Below are positions 49,541 through 58,239 of a DNA stretch of 64,000 nt, in pieces. The DNA lies in assembly GCF_030817055.1 (NCBI RefSeq), contig NZ_JAUSYV010000001.1:5232001-5296000 (forward strand), in the 5' to 3' direction. How positions within the stretch are numbered: the first letter of the stretch is position 1; each line of letters starts with the position of its first letter. The notes below the pieces were generated by a model. The model did no database searches. It was not told where the DNA came from and saw nothing but the letters and a program-made list of their open reading frames with translations. Position numbers and translations under genes: made by a program. The DNA comes from Bacillus sp. V2I10 (GTDB lineage: Bacteria > Bacillota > Bacilli > Bacillales > Bacillaceae).

Positions 49541-50629
49541 TTATTCCCACTTAAACGTAAAGCTCGCCACGATAAATGCTCCCACAACCCAGCATCCTAA
49601 AATTAAGGTTTCAGTTCCAAGTTCCAAAAAGGATGCTCCGACGTTCATGACTTCCCTTAATGCATGGCTTAAGTGGGAAATCGGGAGCACATAGACAATC
49701 GGCTGCAAAAAGTCGGGCATATTTTTAATCGGGAAAAAGACGCCTCCTAAGAAGAGCATAGGGAAGGAAAGGAATCCTGCGATCGGCGCAGCGCTTTCCG
49801 GTGTTTTTGCAATTCCGGCAATGATAAATCCGGTCGCCATAAAGGCAAGAGTACCTAAAATCACGAATGCGATCAGTGTCAGCCAGGATCCGCGCACATC
49901 CACTCCGAAAATCAGCTGGGCAATGATGAGCACAAGCAGTGCCTGCAAGCCATTAAGCATTAGACGAGCCGTTATCTGCGCCGCAATGAAGGTGGATGCC
50001 TTAAGCGTCGTTCCCTGCATTCTTCTCAAAATGCCCCGCTCTCTCCACGCAGCAATTTGCCCGGCTACCCCGTTCATGTTGTTGCTCATAATCATCATCG
50101 CCACAATTCCGGGTACCAAAAAGTCAATATACTGCAGGTTCAGCGTTTCTATTCCTTTTGCCTCAGTGACGACCACAGGCTTGTAATCTGCTTTTTCTTT
50201 GCTGATCTGATCAACCGCTCCGTTTACAAGCTGCAGACCAACCTGCGAGACCGCCGTATCTGTTTCGTCATAATAGACGGGGAGTTTGAAAGGAGACTCT
50301 TGACCAAGCTCTTCACTATACCCTTTTGGAATCACAATCAAGATTTGCAGATTTCCCTTTTTCACCTCATTGAAGGCTTTGTCCTCCTTCGGCTCCATTT
50401 CAAGCTCCATCGCCTTGTTTTTCTTTAATGCCGCAACAAAAGCATTCGATTCACCTGATTGATCTTGATCGACGACTCCAACCGTAACCGACATGCTGCT
50501 GCCATTCCCGAGAAACGACCCGAGCATGATCATAAGAAAAATCGGAAACGCAAGCGTCCAAAATAATACCTGGCGATTGCGGAGGAAAATACGCAGCTGG
50601 GTTAACGTTAATTGCCAATATGCCTTCAT
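49541..50629 (-). CDS. ABC-2 type transporter permease
   Basis: 362 residues. An N-terminal helix (RQVLFWTLAFPIFLMIMLGSFLG), a large extracytoplasmic domain of about 150 residues (VGVVDQDQSGESNAFVAALKKNKAMELEME...), then five membrane helices with FLVPGIVAMMIMSNNMNGVAGQIAAWRERGILRRMQGTTLKAS. This is the YhgE/DrrB-like ABC2_membrane_3 type, an exporter of drugs, lipids or peptides. Four-base overlap with the ATPase gene. Substrate unknown. Confidence 0.88.
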   Translation of the reverse strand: MKAYWQLTLTQLRIFLRNRQVLFWTLAFPIFLMIMLGSFLGNGSSMSVTVGVVDQDQSGESNAFVAALKKNKAMELEMEPKEDKAFNEVKKGNLQILIVIPKGYSEELGQESPFKLPVYYDETDTAVSQVGLQLVNGAVDQISKEKADYKPVVVTEAKGIETLNLQYIDFLVPGIVAMMIMSNNMNGVAGQIAAWRERGILRRMQGTTLKASTFIAAQITARLMLNGLQALLVLIIAQLIFGVDVRGSWLTLIAFVILGTLAFMATGFIIAGIAKTPESAAPIAGFLSFPMLFLGGVFFPIKNMPDFLQPIVYVLPISHLSHALREVMNVGASFLELGTETLILGCWVVGAFIVASFTFKWE

Positions 50630-51555
50630 GCTTCCCGCAGCCTCCTTCCCGTCATATGGATAAAGACGTCCTCAAGTGTTGCCGTTCGAATTTGTAAATC
50701 TGCCAATTTCAAGCCCAGGTCTGCAGCCGTTTGAATGAGGCTCGTTAAGGTTGCCTGAAGATTATCCGTATACAGAATGGTTGCATCCTTCTGCTTTCCA
50801 ACCTGCTTGACGCCCTCAATTTGAGTGAGATCCATCTCAGCTGCTTCTTCCTCAAACCGGAATTCCACCGCATTTTCAGAGTGAAGACTGCGCACAAGCT
50901 CGGCCGGGGTATCGAGTGCAATAAGATTCCCCTGATCCATAATGGCAATTCTGTCGCAAAGAACATGGGCCTCATCCATGTAATGAGTAGTCAAAACAAC
51001 CGTAACTCCCTTTTCCTTCAGATTAAAAATAATATCCCACAGTGTTCTTCTGGCCTGGGGATCAAGTCCTGTTGTCGGCTCATCCAGAAAAATAATCAGC
51101 GGATCATGCACAAGAGCGAGCGCAATTGCAAGTCTCTGCTTCTGTCCGCCTGACAGGCTTTTGATCCGGCTCTTCGTTTTATCCGTGAGCAGCATATCCT
51201 CGATCAGCGGATGAATCGGAATCTGCTTCTTGTAAAAACTCGCATACAAATGGAGGATCTCCTCCACCGTCAAAAGCTCAAAAAGAGTTGTCGACTGCAG
51301 CTGGACACCAATGACTTCCTTCACCTTCTTTAAATCCCTCACCACATCAAACCCGCCAATATCAGCCGAACCGCCATCCGGCTTCCGCAGTCCCACCAGC
51401 ATCTCCAAAGTGGTCGTCTTCCCCGCACCATTCGGACCAAGCACTCCAAACACTTCGCCTTTAAATACGTCAAAAGCGATGCCATTAACCGCTGTAAAAT
51501 CCCCATATGTTTTGACCAAGCCATTCACACTGATAATCTGTTCCTGAGCACTCAT
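50626..51555 (-). CDS. ABC transporter ATPase (DrrA/CcmA type)
   Basis: 309 residues from the ATG (MSAQEQIISVNGLVKTYGDF) nine bases after GGAG; the frame open to 51657 is not used. Walker A GPNGAGKTT (about 40-48), Q-loop GVQLQST, signature SLSGGQKQRLAIA, Walker B IIFLDEPTTGLDPQ and switch His in LTTHYMDEAH, with a DrrA-type C-terminal extension ending LEDVFIHMTGRRLR. Partner of the permease downstream; the pair forms an exporter. Confidence 0.92.
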   Translation of the reverse strand: MSAQEQIISVNGLVKTYGDFTAVNGIAFDVFKGEVFGVLGPNGAGKTTTLEMLVGLRKPDGGSADIGGFDVVRDLKKVKEVIGVQLQSTTLFELLTVEEILHLYASFYKKQIPIHPLIEDMLLTDKTKSRIKSLSGGQKQRLAIALALVHDPLIIFLDEPTTGLDPQARRTLWDIIFNLKEKGVTVVLTTHYMDEAHVLCDRIAIMDQGNLIALDTPAELVRSLHSENAVEFRFEEEAAEMDLTQIEGVKQVGKQKDATILYTDNLQATLTSLIQTAADLGLKLADLQIRTATLEDVFIHMTGRRLREA

Positions 51556-51714
51556 TTTTTCACACTCCAAAATGAGACAGTTTGCTGCTGCCTCAGATTT
51601 GTTTCTATTGGTATGTATTCTTTGCGTGAGGCCTTTATCCCTTTGTTTCAATTTCAATACTTCATACTCTTTATCTGCAAGCCTGCTGAGATGTTGCTTA
51701 ATAAAAGTTCAATC

Positions 51715-51815
51715 TTTGCAAACTTCCACAGTAAACATTTGGACTTATCATCCAGTGTCAGTGCAGTATAATGAAAGTAAGAAATACTTATTGAAGTTTG
51801 ATATTTGCAAACTTC
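51715..51815 (+). promoter_or_regulatory. PTS operon promoter region: TTTGCAAACTTC repeats and hairpin
   Basis: TTTGCAAACTTC occurs at 51715-51726 and again at 51804-51815. The second copy forms a perfect eight-base stem with GAAGTTTG at 51793-51800. A TATAAT at 51767-51772 lies between. The repeats probably bind the PRD regulator encoded just downstream, or the hairpin acts in the leader RNA. Confidence 0.5.
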
Positions 51816-51866
51816 ACATAGAATGAAAACAAAATCTCTTTTCACTATTAAGGAAGGAGGATTCCT

Positions 51867-53984
51867 GTGACATTAGATCAGCGATGTGTGGGGATATTAA
51901 ACAAAATTGTGCAAACTCCCCGTTATGTGCCGACTTCAGAGATTATGGAAGAGATGAACATTTCGAAGCGGACTGTCTATTATGATGTCGATAAGATAAA
52001 TGATTGGCTGAAGAATCACGGGCTTGAAGCATTAAATTATATCCGCTCTGCCGGTTTTTATGTATCCGATGTGACACGTGAACAAATCAAACAAAAAATC
52101 GCACAAACCCGGCAAGCTCATGTGTATGAAGATTCTCCCAGGGAAAGAAAAGCCTGGGCCGTGATGATGATTCTTACAAGGGAAAAACCTGTTTTTCTTA
52201 AAACGTTTCTTGACCGTTTTCTTGTTAGCCGAAGCACCATGCTTATGGATATTAAACAGATAAAACAAGAGCTAAGCAGCTACAACCTAATTCTTCATTT
52301 CAAAAAAGAAAAAGGGTACTATCTATCAGGATCTGAGCAAGACAAACGAAGTGCATTGGTTTCATATATCACAGAGCTGATTGACGGACATGGATTAGAT
52401 CAGCTTTTAGCTGAAGTCCAGCACAGCTTAACAGCATGCGGACCAACTCCTCTACAAGACTTTAATAGACTCACAATCCATGAGATTCATACTCTATTAA
52501 ATGAGGCGGAGCAGGTAATAGGTGTCAGGTTTACTGATGACATTATCAATCAAATGAGTGTCCACCTTGCTTCATTCATTAAACGTTTTGCTCAATCAAA
52601 ATTTGTAACAATGAATGATGTAGAAAAACAGGTTATTAAACAAACAAAAGAATTTCAGGCAGCTACATCCATTTGCTTAAAAATTGAAAACGTTTACCAT
52701 ATTTCTGTTCCGGAAGATGAAGTTTATTATCTAACAACCTATCTTCTGGGAGCCAAAATCAGCGAATATAAACGGGAACCGATTGATGATCAAGATGCTT
52801 TAAACATGAAGAAAATCATCACCAGGATGGTAGATTCCTTTCAAACGTATGCATGCGTAGTATTTACAGAAAGACAGGCTCTGGAGAAAAACCTATTTTT
52901 GCATTTAAGGCCTGCATACTATCGAATTAAATATGGAATTGACCTGGAAAACCCACTGACTTCATCTGTAAAAGATAAATATCAGGATATTTACTTGTTA
53001 ACAGAAAAAGTGATTTATCATTTTGAAGATGTGCTTGGAAAAAAGGTTTCTAAAGATGAAATTGCCTATGTAGCCCTGCATTTTGGGGGCTGGATCGAGA
53101 AAGAAGGAGTTTCAGTAAAAGCCCGGAAGAAAGCGGCAGTTGTATGCGGAAGCGGGATTGGAACCTCTCGAATTGTGCAAAAACAGCTGGAAGATTTAAT
53201 TCCAACATTAGATGTGGTTAAGGTAATGACAAAACGAGAATATCATGAAAGCGAGCTCGGACAGATTGATTATGTCATCTCGACAACTCCTATTCAGAAA
53301 CGAGATGTTCCTGTTTTCATTGTTCATCCCATTTTAACCCATACTGAAAAGGCCAATCTGCTTTCACAAATAGAAGCTTCTCCTAATTCTTCACTGCCGG
53401 GGGAAATTGAAGCATTAATGACCATAATGAAAAAACATGGTGTGATTACGGATGAAAAAGGACTGCAGCAAGAACTCTCCCAATACTTTATAGCAAATCG
53501 ATCATCAGATAATGAGGGGAGGAAGAAACCAATGTTAAATGACATCTTAACCAAAGACACCATTCAGTTTGCAGATCGGATTGACAGCTGGAAGGAAGCG
53601 ATAAAGCTTGGTGCAAAGCCTCTTTTAGCAAATAAGTCGATTAAGGAAAGCTATATCGAGGCAATGATCACCAATGTAGAAAAACTCGGACCTTATATAG
53701 TCATTGCTCCAAAAATCGCTTTGCCGCACGCACGCCCGGAAGATGGAGTAAACAAAGTAGGAATGAGTTTTCTCAGAATAAAAGAGGGCTGTTCTTTTAC
53801 AGAAAAACCTGAGCACCGAGTAAACCTTTTATTCGTTCTGGCAGCAATCGACAATGAAACGCACTTAAAAGCATTATCTCAATTTTCAATGATGCTCTCA
53901 AATCCAGAAAATATCAATAAACTGGAACAAGCCGAAACAACAGATGAGGTTTTAGCCGTTATCGAAAAATATTCAACCAATTAG
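51867..53984 (+). CDS. PRD-containing transcription activator/antiterminator with EIIB- and EIIA-like domains
   Basis: 705 residues from GTG, after GGAGGATTCCT. HTH_11 (PTSEIMEEMNISKRTVYYDVDKINDWL), a second helix-turn-helix (FLVSRSTMLMDIKQIKQEL), two PRD domains (about 180-400), an EIIB-like domain with VVCGSGIGTSRIV, and a C-terminal EIIA domain (about 555-705) with active His in KIALPHARPEDGVNKVG. This MtlR/UlaR-like protein senses PTS phosphorylation. The EIIA part likely serves as the transporter's missing IIA subunit. Confidence 0.9.
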   Translation: MTLDQRCVGILNKIVQTPRYVPTSEIMEEMNISKRTVYYDVDKINDWLKNHGLEALNYIRSAGFYVSDVTREQIKQKIAQTRQAHVYEDSPRERKAWAVMMILTREKPVFLKTFLDRFLVSRSTMLMDIKQIKQELSSYNLILHFKKEKGYYLSGSEQDKRSALVSYITELIDGHGLDQLLAEVQHSLTACGPTPLQDFNRLTIHEIHTLLNEAEQVIGVRFTDDIINQMSVHLASFIKRFAQSKFVTMNDVEKQVIKQTKEFQAATSICLKIENVYHISVPEDEVYYLTTYLLGAKISEYKREPIDDQDALNMKKIITRMVDSFQTYACVVFTERQALEKNLFLHLRPAYYRIKYGIDLENPLTSSVKDKYQDIYLLTEKVIYHFEDVLGKKVSKDEIAYVALHFGGWIEKEGVSVKARKKAAVVCGSGIGTSRIVQKQLEDLIPTLDVVKVMTKREYHESELGQIDYVISTTPIQKRDVPVFIVHPILTHTEKANLLSQIEASPNSSLPGEIEALMTIMKKHGVITDEKGLQQELSQYFIANRSSDNEGRKKPMLNDILTKDTIQFADRIDSWKEAIKLGAKPLLANKSIKESYIEAMITNVEKLGPYIVIAPKIALPHARPEDGVNKVGMSFLRIKEGCSFTEKPEHRVNLLFVLAAIDNETHLKALSQFSMMLSNPENINKLEQAETTDEVLAVIEKYSTN

Positions 53985-53992
53985 GAGGAAAA

Positions 53993-54265
53993 ATGATGAA
54001 AAAGATTTTAGTAGTTTGCGGGAATGGATTAGGAAGCAGCTTTATTGTTGAAATGAATGTAAAAACGATTTTAAATGAGCTTGGCGTTCAAGCAGAAGTA
54101 TCCCATACAGATTTAACAACAAGTAAATCTGAGCAGGCTGACCTGTATTTAGGATCAAAGGATTTAGTAGAATCACTTGATGATGGAACAAGAACCGTCG
54201 AAGGGTTAACGAATATTTTAGACACAAATGAGCTTAAAGGGGTCTTAGAAAAACACATTAAATAG
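53993..54265 (+). CDS. PTS EIIB, ascorbate-type (SgaB/UlaB)
   Basis: 90 residues with the phospho-Cys loop KILVVCGNGLGSSFIVEMNVK at the start and a small alpha/beta fold. AGGAGG lies four bases before the ATG ATG pair. Accepts phosphate from EIIA and passes it to the sugar entering through EIIC. Lies eight bases after the regulator gene. Confidence 0.92.
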   Translation: MMKKILVVCGNGLGSSFIVEMNVKTILNELGVQAEVSHTDLTTSKSEQADLYLGSKDLVESLDDGTRTVEGLTNILDTNELKGVLEKHIK

Positions 54266-54298
54266 AAAGAACTGCTCAAGTAAAGGGGAGGGTCTCAA

Positions 54299-55561
54299 AT
54301 GATTGATTTTATTATGAAGGATGTGCTGGGTACACCAGCCATTCTTGTTGGATTGTTTGCTTTTATTGGACTGGTTCTCCAGAAAAAGGGGCTTGCAGAT
54401 ACGGTTTCAGGAACACTGAAAACCATTATGGGATTTGTTATTCTCGGTGCCGGAGCCACGATATTAATTGGTGCTCTTGACGTTTTTGGCAGCATGTTCG
54501 AAAAAGCGTTCAATATTCAGGGAATTATCCCAAACAACGAAGCGATTGTAGCGATTGCACAAGAAACGCTTGGAACGGAAACAGCCATGATCATGCTTTT
54601 CGGGATGCTCGTTAACATCCTGATTGCGCGGTTCACTCGGTTCAAATACATTTTCTTAACTGGACATCATACTTTATTTATGGCTTGCTTACTGTCTGCT
54701 GTATTCGCAACAGGCGGAATAACGGGCATTCCGTTAATTATTATTGGATCACTAATATTAGGGAGTTTAATGGTGCTCATGCCAGCACTGCTCCAGCCAT
54801 ATGTACGGCAAATTACAGGCAATGACAGCATCGCTCTTGGCCATTTTGGATCCATTGGATATTTCACTTCTGCCTTTCTGGCAAAACGAGTAGGAGACAA
54901 ATCGAAATCAACTGAGGATATCAAAGTGCCTAAATCCCTTGGATTTTTACGCGATACATCAGTGGCAATGAGCTTAACTATGACAATCCTCTTCTTGATT
55001 GTCGCGCCGATTGCAGGAAAAAGCTTTGTCGAAGCAGAACTTAGCAGCGGCACCAACTTCCTTGTATTCTCATTTATGCAGGCAATCACTTTCGCTGCTG
55101 GGGTGTACATTGTATTAGCAGGGGTCCGGATGTTAATTGCTGAAATCGTTCCTGCATTTAAAGGAATCGCGGATAAAGTTGTAAAAGATGCGAAGCCCGC
55201 ACTTGATGCACCTGCCGTTTTCCCTTTCGCACCAAATGCTGTAATCATTGGCTTTCTATCAAGCTTTTTAGCTGGGGCCCTATCAATGTTTATCTTGCCT
55301 TTACTGGGCTTAAAAATAATTGTACCAGGCCTCATCCCCCATTTCTTCACAGGTGCCGCTGCTGGTGTATTCGGAAACGCCACTGGCGGCAGACGCGGCG
55401 CAATTATTGGAGCATTTGCCAACGGGCTATTAATCTCGTTTTTACCGGCTCTGTTATTGCCTGTCCTTGGATCATTAGGATTTGAAGGGACAACGTTTGG
55501 AGATTCGGACTTTGGGGTTGTTGGAATATTGATTTCATTCATAATTAAACTGTTTACGTAA
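54299..55561 (+). CDS. PTS EIIC, ascorbate family (SgaT/UlaA)
   Basis: 420 residues, about eleven membrane helices, with the SgaT/UlaA sequence (GTPAILVGLFAFIGLVLQKK; KTIMGFVILGAGATILIGALDVF; NNEAIVAIAQETLGTETAMIM; TGHHTLFMACLLSAVF; FFTGAAAGVFGNATGGRRGAIIGAFANG). GGGGAGGG precedes the ATG. Family members carry L-ascorbate or related sugar acids/pentitols. No ascorbate-6-phosphate catabolic genes follow, so the true substrate is open. Confidence 0.92.
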   Translation: MIDFIMKDVLGTPAILVGLFAFIGLVLQKKGLADTVSGTLKTIMGFVILGAGATILIGALDVFGSMFEKAFNIQGIIPNNEAIVAIAQETLGTETAMIMLFGMLVNILIARFTRFKYIFLTGHHTLFMACLLSAVFATGGITGIPLIIIGSLILGSLMVLMPALLQPYVRQITGNDSIALGHFGSIGYFTSAFLAKRVGDKSKSTEDIKVPKSLGFLRDTSVAMSLTMTILFLIVAPIAGKSFVEAELSSGTNFLVFSFMQAITFAAGVYIVLAGVRMLIAEIVPAFKGIADKVVKDAKPALDAPAVFPFAPNAVIIGFLSSFLAGALSMFILPLLGLKIIVPGLIPHFFTGAAAGVFGNATGGRRGAIIGAFANGLLISFLPALLLPVLGSLGFEGTTFGDSDFGVVGILISFIIKLFT

Positions 55562-55598
55562 AAGAAAAAAATACCTTTTATCCAATCCATTAAAGAGT

Positions 55599-55627
55599 AA
55601 AGCCAGAGGAAACTTTGGCTTTTTTTC
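55599..55627 (+). terminator. Terminator of the PTS operon
   Basis: Stem AAAGCCA / TGGCTTT (about 55599-55605, 55616-55622) followed by T-rich sequence, 38 bases after the EIIC stop. Confidence 0.8.
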
Positions 55628-55639
55628 TTATTAAGAAGG

Positions 55640-55759
55640 ATGAGAGTAAGAAAACAAGGCCACATTATCAACATCTCTTCCCTTGCCGTACACTTAGCGG
55701 TTGTTGCAATCTCCGTTTGCAGAGGAACAGTCTCAATCCTTGATTTGGATACTCAATGA
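55640..55759 (+). pseudogene. Short-chain dehydrogenase fragment
   Basis: From an ATG after AAGAAGG the frame reads MRVRKQGHIINISSLAVHLA then drifts into non-family sequence and stops at 55759. RKxGHIINISSLAG is the strand containing the catalytic Ser of SDR enzymes. Only about 20 residues are recognisable; the rest runs into the 52-bp repeat array. Confidence 0.5.
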
Positions 55760-56385
55760 GAGTGTATGATTCCCCTAAGCAGGCACAATCCAGGTTTTGG
55801 ATACTCATAGAGAGCGTATGATTCCTCTTTACAGACTTAATCTTGGATTTGGATACTCATAGAGAGCGTATGATTCCCCTATACTGGCTCAATCCTAGAT
55901 TTGGATACTCATAGAGAGAATATGATTCCTCTTTACAGGCTCAATTCTGGATTTGGATACTCATAGAGAGCGTATGATTCCTCTTTACAGACTTAATCTT
56001 GGATTTGGATACTCATAGAGAGCGTATGATTCCCCTATACTGGCTCAATCCTAGATTTGGATACTCATAGAGAGCTTATGATTCCTCTTTACAGGCTTAA
56101 TCCTGGATTTGGATACTCATAGAGAGCGTATGATTCCCCTATACTGGCTCAATCCTAGATTTGGATACTCATAGAGAGAATATGATTCCTCTTTACAGGC
56201 TTAATCCTGGATTTGGATACTCATAGAGAGCGAATGATTCCTCTTTACAGGCTCAATTCTGGATTTGGATACTCATAGAGAGAATATGATTCCTCTTTAC
56301 AGGCTTAATCCTGGATTTGGATACTTCATAGAGAGCGTATGATTCCCCTATACTGGCTCAATCCTAGATTTGGATACTCATAGAC
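55747..56385. repeat. 52-bp tandem repeat array, 12 full units plus a partial
   Basis: GGATACTCA recurs at 55747, 55799, 55851, 55903, 55955, 56007, 56059, 56111, 56163, 56215, 56267, 56319 (with one extra T) and 56372, that is every 52 bases. Units 3, 6, 8 and 12 are the same type (CCCCTATACTGG version); units 2 and 5 are identical, as are 9 and 11, so blocks were duplicated. Each unit holds an imperfect dyad: GGAtacTCATA ... TATGAtTCC around GAGAGCG. The period is not a multiple of three, so it is not coding. There are no spacers, so it is not CRISPR. Confidence 0.95.
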
Positions 56386-56693
56386 ATTGCCAGTTACCAT
56401 TCTTCCATCTTCCAAGATCGCAGATTCCTGATTGCTTTCAATCACCCTAAGACACTTTTCAAGCCTGCAAACCGCAATAATTTTGCCAGCCGGAAGATCT
56501 TTTTTTCCGAATATCCATGCTTGCCCAGCAAGGCTTGGATGCCTGCATGTCTGCAGGCAGTCTTATCAATTTTTTTGCTCGTGTGAATGGCAAGCTGTCC
56601 GCGATAGGCAGTGCGCCATGACCTTGTTTCATATTTGACCTCTCCTAGCGCAAAAAGACTTGCCCAGGGCTGAATCATTGATAACACTTTCAC
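56386..56693 (-). pseudogene. ASCH-domain protein gene, frameshifted and truncated
   Basis: Starts MKVLSMIQPWASLFALGEVK with the ASCH signature (YETRSWRTAYRGQLAIHTSKK) and runs to HGYSEKK. An error in a seven-T run (56500-56506) then shifts the frame. The true continuation DLPAGKIIAVCRLEKCLRVI and ESNQESAILEDGRMVTGNVY is readable in the next frame until it meets the repeat array, where the last 25 or so residues are missing. ASCH domains bind RNA or modified bases. Confidence 0.75.
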
Positions 56694-56825
56694 TCTGCTG
56701 CCTCCATTTTAATGCGTTTTCGTTGTCTAAATCTTGTCCATGAGAGAGAGTGCAAATATGTAGTAGGTATGGTCTTGGTTTATAAAAATAAAAGTCTGAA
56801 TAACACACACACACTGGGGAACAAA

Positions 56826-56856
56826 TAAAAAAGACCAACCCCTTAAGGATTAGTCT
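56826..56856 (-). terminator. Terminator of the galactonate operon
   Basis: Stem AGACTAATCC / GGGGTTGGTCT read on the minus strand (some G-U pairs), followed by T6, 37 bases after the stop at 56893. Confidence 0.8.
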
Positions 56857-56892
56857 GTATACACAACAATTCCCATATAACTATTTATTAAG

Positions 56893-58227
56893 TTATGCAG
56901 ATTCATAACCTTTTAAAGATTCTTCTTCTTTTACCTGAATCCGCTCCACTTTTCCAACTAAGAAAATGTATGATAAAGCTCCTATCAGAGTAACACAGGC
57001 GATAAAAGTAAGTGCAGGAGCAAAATTTCCTCCTTTTGCTAAAAAACCAATTACAATAGGAATAATGATAGATGCTGTACCGCCAATAAAGTTAAACACC
57101 CCTCCAGCTATCCCAACGAGCCGTTTTGGTGCCAACAGTGAAACAAACACCCAGGTAATCGAAGCGAAACCGTTCCCGAAAAAAGCTATACACATAAACA
57201 TGATTACTAGATTTGTATTTTCCACATAGTTTGCCCCAATTATAGAGGTTGCCAGCAATAACCCAGTAATAACAGGCACTTTTCTGGCAACGTTGTCAGA
57301 AATCCCTTTTTTTACAAGAAAATCAGACAAGAATCCAGAAGATAATACACCTACAAATGCTGCTAAAAATGGTAATGAAGCTAGTAAGCCGGTTTTTACA
57401 AACGTTAATCCTCTATATTCAACAAGGTACGTTGGAAACCAGGTTAAGAAAAACCATAGCGTTGATGCCACTGCAAATTGTCCAATGTATATACCCCATA
57501 ACTTCCTGCTTTTTAATACAATTGCAAAGTCTTTTATGCCTACTGTAGATTTTACAGACTTATCATCTGCAATAGAATCGAAAATTGCCCCGCCTTCACG
57601 AATATAATCGAGTTCTTGTTTATTAACCTTTTTACTATGCTGAGGATCTCGATAAAGTAAATACCAGAGAATCGCCCAAGATATTCCAATAATACCTGTG
57701 ATGATAAACAGGCCCCTCCAGCCAAACCATTGCTGTAAAAAAATTAAGGCTGGAGTTAAAAAGGCCAATCCTATAAACTGTCCTGAGGTATAAATCGCAA
57801 CGGCTCTAGCTCTTTCTTTTTCTGGAAACCAGCTGGCCGCTACTTTACTATTTGTCGGGAAAGCCGGTGCCTCAAACGCTCCCAGTCCAACGCGAAGTAA
57901 GATAAATCCCGAGAAACCGTGTACAAACCCCTGCAGTAAAGTTGCTATAGAGAATCCAGCTATGCCTATGGCATGGGTTTTTCTGTTTCCCAGCTTGTCC
58001 AGTATCCATCCGCCAGGTATTTGAAGAGCACAATAGGTCCATCCAAATGCCGAAAATATTAGGCCCATCTGCACAGGATCTAACTCTAGTTCCTTTGAAA
58101 TAAAAGGGGCAGCTACTGCAATATTGCTTCGATCCATGTAATTTATAATGACTGTGATAAACAACATAAAAACAACACCATACCGCACTTTTGTCATTCT
58201 CTTGCTCACTTTACTCACCCGCTTCAT
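56893..58227 (-). CDS. dgoT: MFS sugar-acid transporter (galactonate/glucarate type)
   Basis: 444 residues, twelve membrane helices, anion:cation symporter (ACS) family. Marks: VIINYMDRSNIAVAAPFISKEL at the first helix, GWTYCALQIPGGWILDKLGNRKT, RVGLGAFEAPAFPTNSKVAASWFPEKERARAVAIYTSGQFIG. Imports a hexonate with protons. Its operon with galactonate dehydratase, KDPGal-type aldolase and KDG kinase suggests D-galactonate. The start is uncertain (first ATG has a weak site; a second at codon 11 is possible). Confidence 0.88.
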   Translation of the reverse strand: MKRVSKVSKRMTKVRYGVVFMLFITVIINYMDRSNIAVAAPFISKELELDPVQMGLIFSAFGWTYCALQIPGGWILDKLGNRKTHAIGIAGFSIATLLQGFVHGFSGFILLRVGLGAFEAPAFPTNSKVAASWFPEKERARAVAIYTSGQFIGLAFLTPALIFLQQWFGWRGLFIITGIIGISWAILWYLLYRDPQHSKKVNKQELDYIREGGAIFDSIADDKSVKSTVGIKDFAIVLKSRKLWGIYIGQFAVASTLWFFLTWFPTYLVEYRGLTFVKTGLLASLPFLAAFVGVLSSGFLSDFLVKKGISDNVARKVPVITGLLLATSIIGANYVENTNLVIMFMCIAFFGNGFASITWVFVSLLAPKRLVGIAGGVFNFIGGTASIIIPIVIGFLAKGGNFAPALTFIACVTLIGALSYIFLVGKVERIQVKEEESLKGYESA

Positions 58228-58239
58228 CCGTATTTATTA

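Noticed and set aside
54667..55674. 335-residue minus-strand open frame opposite the PTS EIIC gene
   Set aside because: Lies fully antisense to a clear UlaA-family gene, and its composition (Pro, Asn, Lys rich) is that of a shadow frame.
55747..56385. CRISPR array
   Set aside because: Units are contiguous and nearly identical over all 52 bases, with no unique spacers and no cas genes nearby.
55747..56385. Coding tandem repeats
   Set aside because: The 52-base period is not a multiple of three and the frames contain stops, so it cannot encode a repeat protein.
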